The notes under the pieces were generated by a model. That model was given only the letters and a program-made list of their open reading frames with translations. It made no database searches and was not told the DNA's origin. From the NCBI GenBank assembly GCA_050485785.1, contig JBJHCA010000089.1, positions 1-12,052 of the forward strand: DNA of 12,052 bases, written 5' to 3'. The DNA comes from JBJHCA01 sp050485785 (GTDB lineage Bacteria; Bacteroidota; Bacteroidia; Chitinophagales; Saprospiraceae). Numbering within the stretch: position 1 is the first letter of the stretch; the number at the start of each line of letters is the position of its first letter. Position numbers and translations under genes: made by a program. Shown in pieces: positions 1 through 6,538 of the stretch.

Positions 1-188
1 AAGGTATGAAGAAAGGTATGGAGAAAGGTATGGAGAAAGGTATGGAGAAAGGTATGGAGAAAGAAAAAATAAGGACTGCCTTAAATCTTTATAAACTCGG
101 AGTTAGCATGGATATCATTTCCAAAGCTACCGGGTTTAGCGAGGAAGAAGTCGACCGCATCATCGGGGAGGCGGAACAGACCGGGTAA
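1..188 (+). CDS. C-terminal end of a probable Rpn-family (PD-(D/E)XK) nuclease, 5' end outside window
   Basis: The reading frame is already open at the left edge and ends with TAA at 186-188; the first full codon is at position 3. The visible 60 or so residues are five GMEK-type tetrapeptides (one is GMKK), then a helical tail with KIRTALNLYKLGVSMD and a small helix-turn-helix-like end (SKATGFSEEEVDRIIGEAE). Such charged Gly-Lys/Glu repeats followed by a short 'LGVSMDIISKATG'-type tail are typical of the variable C-terminus of Rpn/PDDEXK transposase-like proteins. The catalytic nuclease domain would lie upstream and is not visible, so the family call is inference. An ATG at 6 gives a 60-residue ORF, but the open frame before it suggests it is internal. 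A related short ORF follows in the same frame after 12 bases. Confidence 0.6.
   Translation, partial: GMKKGMEKGMEKGMEKGMEKEKIRTALNLYKLGVSMDIISKATGFSEEEVDRIIGEAEQTG
3..62 (+). repeat. Five tandem 12-bp units encoding Gly-Met-Glu-Lys, each with an SD-like motif and ATG
   Basis: The unit ggtatggagaaa occurs five times head to tail at 3-14, 15-26, 27-38, 39-50 and 51-62; the first has one base change (ggtatgaagaaa). The unit is a multiple of three, so copy-number change would lengthen or shorten the protein without a frameshift. From the second unit on, GGAG ends six bases before the ATG of the next unit, so the ATGs at 30, 42 and 54 each have a Shine-Dalgarno-like sequence at a good distance. 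All five ATGs (6, 18, 30, 42, 54) are in the gene frame. The encoded peptide is strongly charged and probably helical. Confidence 0.95.
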
Positions 189-200
189 ATAGATCCATTC

Positions 201-452
201 ATGTCAAAGATGATCAAAGCCATAGAATTTATGCCTGAGCCGGTACAAGGCAAAGCCCGCAATGCATACGAAGAACTCATTCTGGAAGGCATGGAGAAAG
301 GTATGGAGAAAGGTATAGAGAAAGGTATAGAGAAAGAAAAAATAAGAACTGCCATCAATCTCTTTAAACTAGGTGCAGATTTGGATTTTATAGCCAGGGT
401 AACTGAGTTAGACCAGGAAACTTTACAACGCATCATTCGGGAAGCGGAATAG
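201..452 (+). CDS. Stand-alone 83-residue copy of the Rpn-type C-terminal tail
   Basis: This short ORF opens with MSKMIKAIEFMPEPVQGKAR, passes through four GMEK/GIEK tetrapeptides (residues 30-45) and ends in a tail (KIRTAINLFKLGADLDFIAR, then TLQRIIREAE) clearly homologous to the tail encoded at 63-185. It lies in the same frame as the preceding gene, 12 bases after its stop, and the frame is open between that stop and the ATG. It has no nuclease catalytic residues. It may be a separate small protein resembling the antitoxin-like C-terminal product of Rpn genes, or the remnant of a tandem duplication or of a second nuclease gene that lost its catalytic part. I see no Shine-Dalgarno sequence before the ATG at 201; the in-repeat ATGs at 291 and 303 are alternative starts. 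Confidence 0.55.
   Translation: MSKMIKAIEFMPEPVQGKARNAYEELILEGMEKGMEKGIEKGIEKEKIRTAINLFKLGADLDFIARVTELDQETLQRIIREAE
288..335 (+). repeat. Four tandem 12-bp units (GMEK, GMEK, GIEK, GIEK)
   Basis: The second copy of the tetrapeptide repeat has units at 288-299, 300-311, 312-323 and 324-335. The first begins GGC rather than GGT, and the last two read ggtatagagaaa, so ATG has become ATA and Met has become Ile. Only two potential internal start codons remain (291, 303), compared with five in the first array. Flanking bases after both arrays (agaaagaaaaaataag) are the same, supporting common descent by tandem duplication. Confidence 0.92.
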
Positions 453-542
453 TGACCGGGGTCTTGATTTAAAGCACTTTAGCCAAAACAATTACCTAGC
501 AATGGCAAAATAAGTATACTGTTCCGCCTAAATCAATTGGGC

Positions 543-1145
543 TCAGAACATACGGCTGTCTTCCCACTTTTGTAAGGAGGCTTCATCATCAATGTCACTG
601 AGGGGCTCAAGAAGACGATATGAGGCCAGTAATCCGGTGATACGCAGCACAGTTTCTCTGAAAACCATAGGTGTGCTCCACGACATGTTGTTGAACAGCT
701 CTTCCGGGAAACTACGCCCACCTAAAAGGTAATACCCCCCATCGCGTGCAGGACCTATCACAAAGTCAGTATCATTCAGGGCATCAAAAGCCTGTTCCAG
801 GTGTCCTGCCTTTAAATACGGACAATCTGTGCCGATTATCAGTGTTGGCCGGTTATCGGACGTGTGTGCCCTAAGCGCATGATACATTTTTTCACCCAGC
901 CCGCTTCCGGTTTGCTTTCTGATTTCAAAACAAGTTAAGTGAGCAGATTCAGGAAGTGCTTCAGATTCGCCATCCAGATATAAAAACCTGTATGAATCAA
1001 CAGAGGCAACTACTTCAAGCGTGTACCGCAGCAGTGAAGTATATACTTCCAACGCTTTTTCATTGCCAATACCCACTGCCAGTCTTGTTTTTACACGACC
1101 TTCCCGGGGAACCCGTGCCATCACTATGATGTTGCGTTGCTGCAT
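543..1145 (-). CDS. DUF2064 / TIGR04282-type transferase (rSAM/selenodomain-associated transferase 1 family, CofC-like GT-A fold)
   Basis: This 200-residue protein has the features of the TIGR04282 family: an N-terminal nucleotide-binding segment with ARVPREGRVKTRL (residues 10-22), the metal-site-like GTDCP (105-109), GPARDGGYYLLGG (131-143) and a late DIDDE (184-188). These resemble nucleotidyl- and glycosyltransferases of the GT-A/CofC type; the substrate is unknown. Length matches the usual 200 residues. The frame stays open upstream to 1238, but that would run 31 codons into the preceding gene, and the family N-terminus fits the ATG at 1145. This start lies seven bases after the adaptor stop codon, so it is probably co-transcribed with the efflux genes. 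A functional tie to efflux is not evident. Confidence 0.88.
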   Translation of the reverse strand: MQQRNIIVMARVPREGRVKTRLAVGIGNEKALEVYTSLLRYTLEVVASVDSYRFLYLDGESEALPESAHLTCFEIRKQTGSGLGEKMYHALRAHTSDNRPTLIIGTDCPYLKAGHLEQAFDALNDTDFVIGPARDGGYYLLGGRSFPEELFNNMSWSTPMVFRETVLRITGLLASYRLLEPLSDIDDEASLQKWEDSRMF

Positions 1146-1152
1146 CACTTGA

Positions 1153-2547
1153 TTAACGGCCGGCCATACGGTAGAGTTCGTCCCTGTCCACAATTTTAAT
1201 ATCGCTGCCGTCTCGAAGACGCCTGGAAACGGCAGCAAACGGATCGGTGATCACTTTCTCTCCTTCTTCTACACCGCTAAGTATGCGAATATATTGATTG
1301 TCCTGTATTCCGGTGGTTACTCCACGCAGCTCAGCCACACCGTTGCGGGCAACAAAAACCACTTCTCGGGGTCTTTCTCTGCCTGCATTTTCCTCACTCC
1401 GGCCATTCTGATCTACGGCACGTGTGGTCACTGCCTGTATAGGTATGCACAAGATATCGCTTTCTGTTCTGGTTTTGATTTCCACTGCAGCCGACATTCC
1501 GGGTCTGAATGGTGCCGGAAGGTCATCAGATAGCAGATCACTGTATGAAGCTGCATCTATCCTAATCCGAACCGTGAAGTTGGTTACCTGGTCTGCCGTA
1601 AGTTGCATGCTCCCGATATCGCTGGATGAATTGGCTACATGAGTTACTTTTCCAGTAAAGATCCGGTCAAGATAGGCATCCACTTCAATATCCACTTCAT
1701 CACCGTTTTTTACCCGCAATACATCGCTTTCGCTTACATCCACCCGAACTTCCATGGTGTGAAATGCAGCAATCCGCATTATCTCAGTACCGGTCATCTG
1801 AAGAGTACCTACCACACGTTCGCCCTGTTCAACATTGAGCCGGGAAACTATACCGCCCATTGGTGCATATATGGCTGTCCGCTGCAGGCTTTCCTGTGCT
1901 TCACGTACAGTGGCCTCCGCACTTTGAATGGTGAATGCCGCTGCCCTGGCTGATTGCCTTGCAGATTCTATAGCAGCTTCGGCACTGCCAATGTTGGCTT
2001 CGGCAGAGGCCAGGTTGGCCTGCGCCTGAAGCAGTGCAGCCTCAGAAGCTTCAAATTCTGCTGCAGAAATTACGTTTTCGCGGAAAAGCACCTGGTTTCG
2101 GTCGTGTTGCCGCTTTATATTGTCTACCTGTGCTTTAAACTGTGCCCTGGAAGCCTCAGCTTGTTTTTTTTGCGATTGCGACATAGCAATCTGTGACTCG
2201 GCATTGGCAGCCTGAGCCCGTGCACTGTTCATTGTGGCAATGGCCCGGTCAACTCCCGACTGATAGGCATCAGGTCTTATGCGGAGCAGCAGTTGACCTC
2301 TTTCTACGGAGTCGCCTTCCACCACGTTCAGTTCAATGATTTCACCACTAACATCTGAACTGATCTTCACTTCCGTTTCCGGAAAAATGCGTCCACTGGC
2401 CGACACGGTTTCAGTTATGGTGCAGAGTGAAGCCTCTTCAACAGCCACCTCTATGCCGCCACTTCTGCCTGATGATTTCCAGATGACCAGAATAAGCAGT
2501 ACAACGATGATGGCAACAATGATGAGTATATTTCTTTTACTGAACAT
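1153..2547 (-). CDS. HlyD/MacA-type periplasmic adaptor (membrane fusion protein)
   Basis: This 464-residue protein is anchored by one N-terminal membrane helix (about 7-23). It then has half a lipoyl/barrel-sandwich domain (about 58-91, with ISSDVSGEIIELNVVEGDSV), a long Ala/Gln/Glu-rich coiled-coil hairpin (about 95-222), the second lipoyl half (about 224-258, IYAPMGGIVSRLNVEQGERV), a beta-barrel domain (about 262-358) and a membrane-proximal C-terminal domain. This order is that of adaptors linking an inner-membrane ABC or RND pump to a TolC channel. The gene starts 27 bases after the tolC-family stop, and the two proteins presumably work together. Residues 377-393 form a charged, likely flexible insertion. 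No pump gene is next to it, so whether it is of MacA or RND type cannot be settled; the long hairpin and single anchor resemble MacA. Confidence 0.92.
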   Translation of the reverse strand: MFSKRNILIIVAIIVVLLILVIWKSSGRSGGIEVAVEEASLCTITETVSASGRIFPETEVKISSDVSGEIIELNVVEGDSVERGQLLLRIRPDAYQSGVDRAIATMNSARAQAANAESQIAMSQSQKKQAEASRAQFKAQVDNIKRQHDRNQVLFRENVISAAEFEASEAALLQAQANLASAEANIGSAEAAIESARQSARAAAFTIQSAEATVREAQESLQRTAIYAPMGGIVSRLNVEQGERVVGTLQMTGTEIMRIAAFHTMEVRVDVSESDVLRVKNGDEVDIEVDAYLDRIFTGKVTHVANSSSDIGSMQLTADQVTNFTVRIRIDAASYSDLLSDDLPAPFRPGMSAAVEIKTRTESDILCIPIQAVTTRAVDQNGRSEENAGRERPREVVFVARNGVAELRGVTTGIQDNQYIRILSGVEEGEKVITDPFAAVSRRLRDGSDIKIVDRDELYRMAGR

Positions 2548-2574
2548 AGCTTCGGTTTTGTGAGTCGGTTTTGG

Positions 2575-4022
2575 TTATTGAGTCATCCACATATCCTGAC
2601 CCATATAGTACTCCAGTACTTTGAGTCTGAAAATGTATTCATATTGGGCATTGGTTTTTTCAATTCGGGCGGTTTCGTATGACGATCGGGCTACATTGAG
2701 CTCAAGAACAGTGCCTGCCCCCAGGCTGTAACGCGCCTGAACACTGTTAAAGGCCTGTTCGCTGGCCTGTTCTTTTTTATCTGCAGGCTCCAGTTTGCGC
2801 CATGCACCTTCAACATCAGCCACAGCCTGCTGTATTTCAGTGCGGAGCTGATGCTTGCGGCTCATTTCCTGTAATCCGGCCGACAAGGCATTGACCCTGG
2901 CTTGTTCTATGCCCAACCGCCGCTGAAAACCGTTGATAATGGGTATACTAAGCGATACACCAAATCCCTGACCAAAATTCTCATTGATCTGATTGAAATA
3001 TGGATTGGCAATTAAATTGGGAATTTGCTGATCTGTTTCGATAGTAAAAGGCTGGCCGTCAATTCGGACGGTTTGCTGTACCGGAACCGTGGTGAATCCG
3101 TCAATCTTTACTCCCTGATTGGAGTAATTGGTATTGAGCTGGGCAAATATGGCCAGGGTGGGCCAAAGCTGACGTTGCGCAACTTCCACACCCATTTGTG
3201 CACTTTCCGAATTGAGCCGGGCAGCTGTAATTCCCGGGTGAAACGCTGTGGCATCACGGTAAATGGAAGCTGCATGATAGGTTTCAGCCGGTGGCCTCAA
3301 CAAGTCGACCTGCGGCCTTTCCAGTGTAATGGGTTGCGAAGGATCCAGTTCAAGCAGGTTCATCAGGTTTAGCTTTTGAATAATTGCTATGTTTTCTGAC
3401 TGTACCAGCAATTGCCTTTCCCGTTCTACCATAGCCTCAACCTCAAACCGGCTTCCCGGGGGCAATGAGCCGGCTCTGATCAATATCTCGGTGTCTCGAA
3501 GCTGAGCCTGTGCATTGTTCAGCCGTTCACGGGCAATGTCTACCTGCGCCTCGGCCAACACTGCCGATAAATACAGGGATGAAACCTGCAGCGCAATATC
3601 ATTGATATTCTGTTGGGCATCGGCTTTGGCAGCTTCCAGTGCCAGGTCTGCCTGCCTGATCTGGGCATTTACCCTGCCTCCCTGATACACGAGCCAACTT
3701 CCGTTGAGGCTGTAACTGTTGTACTGGATGGATTGATTCACAAAAGTATTGGTAAGCGGATCAATAGTACGTCCGTAATTGAGACCGTAAGAAGCTGATG
3801 CATTCAGTGCCGGAATACGNNNNNNNNNNGAATACGCTGATTGCGGGTCAGGCGATTCGATACATCGGCATTGGTTACCTGCAGTCCGCTCTGCCTGGCG
3901 GCTATGCTGTTTTCCGTAGCATGTTTTACGCAGCGTTCCAGGCTCCACACCTCCTGTGCCCGAACTGACAGAACAACAATCAAAAAAGTAACGACAGTTG
4001 CCGATAGCTTCAACATACTCAT
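2575..4022 (-). CDS. TolC-family outer-membrane efflux protein (frame interrupted by an assembly gap)
   Basis: The protein begins with a signal peptide (about residues 1-21, ending LSVRA), then WSLERCVKHA, the usual mature start of Bacteroidota TolC-like channels. The rest has the alternating helical-hairpin and beta-strand pattern of this family, with two long Ala/Gln/Glu-rich helical stretches (one around LALEAAKADAQQNINDIALQ) and a C-terminal KVLEYYMGQ motif. As printed, ten Ns at 3820-3829 split it into two frames. The bases on either side share gaatacg; removing one copy plus the Ns (17 bases) joins the frames exactly and gives a 476-residue protein reading LTRNQRIPALNASASYG across the junction. 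So I treat it as one intact gene. ATG at 4022 is chosen; ATG at 4016 is equally compatible with the signal peptide. It leads the unit that continues with the adaptor. Confidence 0.92.
3820..3829. other. Assembly gap (10 Ns) with a 7-base duplicated flank
   Basis: Ten undetermined bases lie inside the TolC-family gene. The seven bases before them (gaatacg, 3813-3819) are repeated directly after them (3830-3836). This is what results when two overlapping contig ends are placed side by side with a filler gap rather than merged. The true sequence is probably 17 bases shorter than printed. Confidence 0.95.
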
Positions 4023-4153
4023 ATTTTCACGGGTTTATTTGCTTCTCGTGTGCAATGTTACGCCTATTCCGTTACATCACTGAATGATTTCTATAATCGT
4101 TTTACTAATTCGGATGAACGCAGCATATTTGGGCTAAAATTATAAACCGGCTT

Positions 4154-4594
4154 ATGGTACAGCCATTTAACCACGAATATTTCATGAAGGCAGCTCTCCA
4201 GGAAGCCAGGCTGGCCTTTGATGAAGGCGAAATACCCGTGGGAGCCGTCATCACTCATCACAACAAGATCATTGCCAAAACGCATAATGCCACCGAAAAA
4301 CTCACCGACGTTACTGCTCACGCAGAAATTATGGCCATAACTTCCGCTTCAAACCATTTGCAGTCAAAATATCTGAGGGATTGCACGCTCTATGTTACGC
4401 TCGAACCTTGTGTAATGTGTGCCGGTGCATTGTTTTGGGCCCAGCTTGGGCGGCTGGTCTATGCCACAGATGACCCTAAAAGAGGCTTTACGCAGTCATC
4501 GGTTCAGCTGCATCCTAAAACAGTGATCGATCAGGGTATTCTGTCAGAAGAATCTGCTGAATTGCTCCGGCTTTTTTTTGAGCGATTGAGGTGA
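4154..4594 (+). CDS. tadA: tRNA-specific adenosine-34 deaminase
   Basis: TadA converts adenosine to inosine at the wobble position of tRNA-Arg(ACG), needed to read CGN codons. The 146-residue length is typical. The zinc-deaminase motifs are complete: HAE at 56-58 (zinc-binding His and proton-shuttling Glu) and PCVMC at 85-89 (two zinc-binding Cys, 86 and 89). The N-terminal AFDEGEIPVGAV (21-32) and DDPKRG (106-111) are also characteristic. It is transcribed alone on the plus strand, divergent from the tolC-family gene across about 130 bases and convergent with the acetyltransferase gene. The start at 4154 fits the family N-terminus (HEYFMKAALQEA). Cytidine or guanine deaminases share the fold, but these motifs favour TadA. 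Confidence 0.95.
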   Translation: MVQPFNHEYFMKAALQEARLAFDEGEIPVGAVITHHNKIIAKTHNATEKLTDVTAHAEIMAITSASNHLQSKYLRDCTLYVTLEPCVMCAGALFWAQLGRLVYATDDPKRGFTQSSVQLHPKTVIDQGILSEESAELLRLFFERLR

Positions 4595-4724
4595 TTTTTG
4601 CTTTGTGTTTTATGGATATCTCTTTGTTGTGCTGTTGTCCCGTTCACGCCATTGTCCGGCTTGATCAAGTTGAACCGATTTACGGGTTTGGCATTTTAAC
4701 CCTGTCCAATCAGCACAGCCCTGT

Positions 4725-5963
4725 TTATTGCTGTTTAAAAGGATGTCTGGCCTGCCAGGCAACAGGCGGGTTGAGTATCCTTACAGCCCCTTTTACCAGA
4801 GACTTGGCAATATGTCGTCTGTGCCTCAGGTAGCTGTGGTAATAAATGGGTTCTGCTCCCAGACTGCTTTTAATCTCCAGGGCAGTTCGTGAAAAGTTGA
4901 CATTGTGAAAACCTTCCCGGATACCCTGATCCAATATGGCAAAAAGCATGTTGAGATAAAGCTGATGGTCGCTGTTGTATTGCTTGTCAAATCCAATATA
5001 GTGCGCTTCCAGCTTACTCCCGTTTGGTATAGTGGAATGAAATCCGATGAGTTCGCTGTTAAGAAACCAGCCGCAGATATGCACTCCTTCCGACGTCGAT
5101 TGCAACATAGTTTTGAAATACGACTCTCGCAGGTGGACCATGTTGAAATCTGCATCACTCACCACTTGGCGATACAACCTGTAAAGTAAAGGCCCATAGT
5201 GACCGGCTTCCTCTGGCAGTAACCGTCGGTATTGAATAGCTCCGAGCAATTTCAGCGCTCTCCTGTATCTCACCCGGTACCTCGATGAAATTGCGGCCAG
5301 GTAATCTTCAAAAGTGTTCCAATCAGATGGAATGCGCAATTCCATGGATGGTTGGATGTTGACTTTGACAAACCCGTCCCGGTCAGTAATGCTGCAAGGT
5401 GCAATCATGTCTTTGATCAGCTGGAGACCAATATTCTCACCTTCGGGTTGCCAGTATTCACTCACCCTGCGTATGGCTTTTTCAGTAAGGAAACATTGTT
5501 CATCATGAGTAAGGGATGGCTCAAAAACTGCGGCAGGGCTGCCGCTGATCAGAAGGTTTCCTGCCACGAGGGTTTGCAGAGAAATCCGCTTTTGTACCAG
5601 CACCCGGATGTTTCGCTTGATGGTTTCAAAAAAGCAGGCTCCGTTATTGGCATCCGGTTGGTTTTTAAAGCTACTTCCCGCTTCAAATTTAACTGATTGC
5701 ATAGGCATGATGCCGATAAGTTGGCCTTTGCGATATATGCAGCCATAAGCCAATGCCATGCCTTCGGGCGGGTGTTTTTCGATGATGCTCAGATACCACC
5801 GGGCATGAAGAGGATAGGATTGTAGGGCAAGTTCATCCCATTGCCCGGGAAGTGCTTTAACTGCGTGAAAAACCTCCAGTTCAATATCATGATCTATGTT
5901 CAGTAATGCTCCTCGTTGTCCGGCTTCTACCGTCGAAGTCATTATTTTGGAGGAATTCGCCAT
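4725..5963 (-). CDS. GNAT-like (BioF2/FemAB-type) acyltransferase, substrate unknown
   Basis: This protein of about 412 residues looks like a tandem GNAT-fold acyltransferase of the BioF2-like/FemAB-like group. The N-terminal half (about 30-200) is poorly conserved to my eye. The C-terminal half carries YLAAISSRYRVRYRRALK (221-238), a helix typical of this group, then GWFLNSELIGFHSTI (298-312), a GFDKQYNSDHQLYLNMLFAI stretch (324-343) and NFSRTALEIKSSLGAEP (356-372), resembling the acyl-donor-binding and closing part of the fold. Family members modify lipids, sugars or peptidoglycan peptides; which applies here cannot be told. It is the last of the five-gene minus-strand unit. The frame reaches a TTG at 5987, four bases from the preceding stop; I chose the first ATG (5963), and an ATG at 5942 is also possible. 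Confidence 0.72.
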   Translation of the reverse strand: MANSSKIMTSTVEAGQRGALLNIDHDIELEVFHAVKALPGQWDELALQSYPLHARWYLSIIEKHPPEGMALAYGCIYRKGQLIGIMPMQSVKFEAGSSFKNQPDANNGACFFETIKRNIRVLVQKRISLQTLVAGNLLISGSPAAVFEPSLTHDEQCFLTEKAIRRVSEYWQPEGENIGLQLIKDMIAPCSITDRDGFVKVNIQPSMELRIPSDWNTFEDYLAAISSRYRVRYRRALKLLGAIQYRRLLPEEAGHYGPLLYRLYRQVVSDADFNMVHLRESYFKTMLQSTSEGVHICGWFLNSELIGFHSTIPNGSKLEAHYIGFDKQYNSDHQLYLNMLFAILDQGIREGFHNVNFSRTALEIKSSLGAEPIYYHSYLRHRRHIAKSLVKGAVRILNPPVAWQARHPFKQQ

Positions 5964-5990
5964 GCTGCTTAAACAAAGAGTTATCAAAAA

Positions 5991-6446
5991 TTAAGCTCCC
6001 ACACCTGACGGTGTTCGCGGTGTTATGGAAACCAGATTACATGTAGCCAGTGCTACAACCTTTTGCTTATCAGCGTGCAGAATTTCACATGATCCGTGGA
6101 TCAGTGTTTTGCCGGCTCTGTCAATCCGGGCCTTGGCCAAAATGGTATCCCCCGTTTTAGCACTGTTGAGGAACTCAGTATTCAGGCTCACCGAAACGTA
6201 ACGGCCTTTGAGGTTGAGGGTTGCTGATGCGATACCGATCACCTCGTCGGCAATGGCAGCCAGTGCACCGCCGTGAATGAGCCCCAGCGGGTTTGACATG
6301 TTTTCGCGAACCTCAAAACTGCAAACTGCAAAGCCTTCTTCCACCTCGAGCAAGGTGCCGTTAAGCCAGCGGCCAAATGGTGAAGGGCTGCGTTCCATGG
6401 TTTGCCCTACGGCTTGCTTTAACAGGCTGAGTACAGGATTTTCCAT
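5991..6446 (-). CDS. PaaI-family hotdog-fold acyl-CoA thioesterase
   Basis: A single hotdog domain of about 151 residues. The family signature is clear: NPLGLIHGGALAAIADEVIG, with HGG at 58-60 and the acidic pair D67-E68 on the following helix, where the catalytic acid of PaaI-type thioesterases lies. Such enzymes hydrolyse acyl- or aryl-CoA thioesters; the substrate is not predictable. The chosen ATG (6446) gives MENPVLSLLKQAVG, which matches the usual N-terminus of Bacteroidota relatives; an in-frame ATG at 6479 would add 11 residues. It lies between the penicillin-binding protein gene (gap 59-92 bases, depending on start) and the acetyltransferase gene. Its presence among wall genes may be chance, or it may act on the same acyl-CoA pool as the acetyltransferase. 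Confidence 0.88.
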   Translation of the reverse strand: MENPVLSLLKQAVGQTMERSPSPFGRWLNGTLLEVEEGFAVCSFEVRENMSNPLGLIHGGALAAIADEVIGIASATLNLKGRYVSVSLNTEFLNSAKTGDTILAKARIDRAGKTLIHGSCEILHADKQKVVALATCNLVSITPRTPSGVGA

Positions 6447-6538
6447 ACAGTAAGTTTTTGAAAGGGGTTGCTCGCACATCCGGCACGGCGTTGCACGGAA
6501 ATTTGCAGTAATGGCTTAACGCCAATTGATGCAAAAGG

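Noticed and set aside
464..536. 8-base inverted repeat (ttgattta / taaatcaa) in the gap after the small Rpn-like ORF
   Set aside because: AT-rich, with a 57-base spacer and no extension on either side; expected by chance, and not enough for an insertion-sequence end or terminator.
1146..1238. Longer N-terminus for the DUF2064 transferase starting at 1238
   Set aside because: It would overlap the adaptor gene by 86 bases, and the added residues do not resemble the family; the ATG at 1145 gives the expected N-terminus.
3804..4022. Two separate TolC gene fragments, or a biological frameshift
   Set aside because: The break coincides with the N run, and merging the seven-base overlap restores the frame exactly.
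4092..4097. Perfect TATAAT upstream of tadA
   Set aside because: Bacteroidota housekeeping promoters use a different -7 consensus, and no convincing upstream box is at the right distance.
4595..4724. Terminator between the convergent tadA and acetyltransferase genes
   Set aside because: Only a palindrome (cttgatcaag) and a 5-base stem with a 10-base loop (acagc 4715-4719, gctgt 4730-4734) were found, neither followed by a T run; no supported terminator.
4746..4757. Palindrome ctggcctgccag as a hairpin
   Set aside because: It lies inside the acetyltransferase coding region near its 3' end, has only two unpaired bases and no T run.
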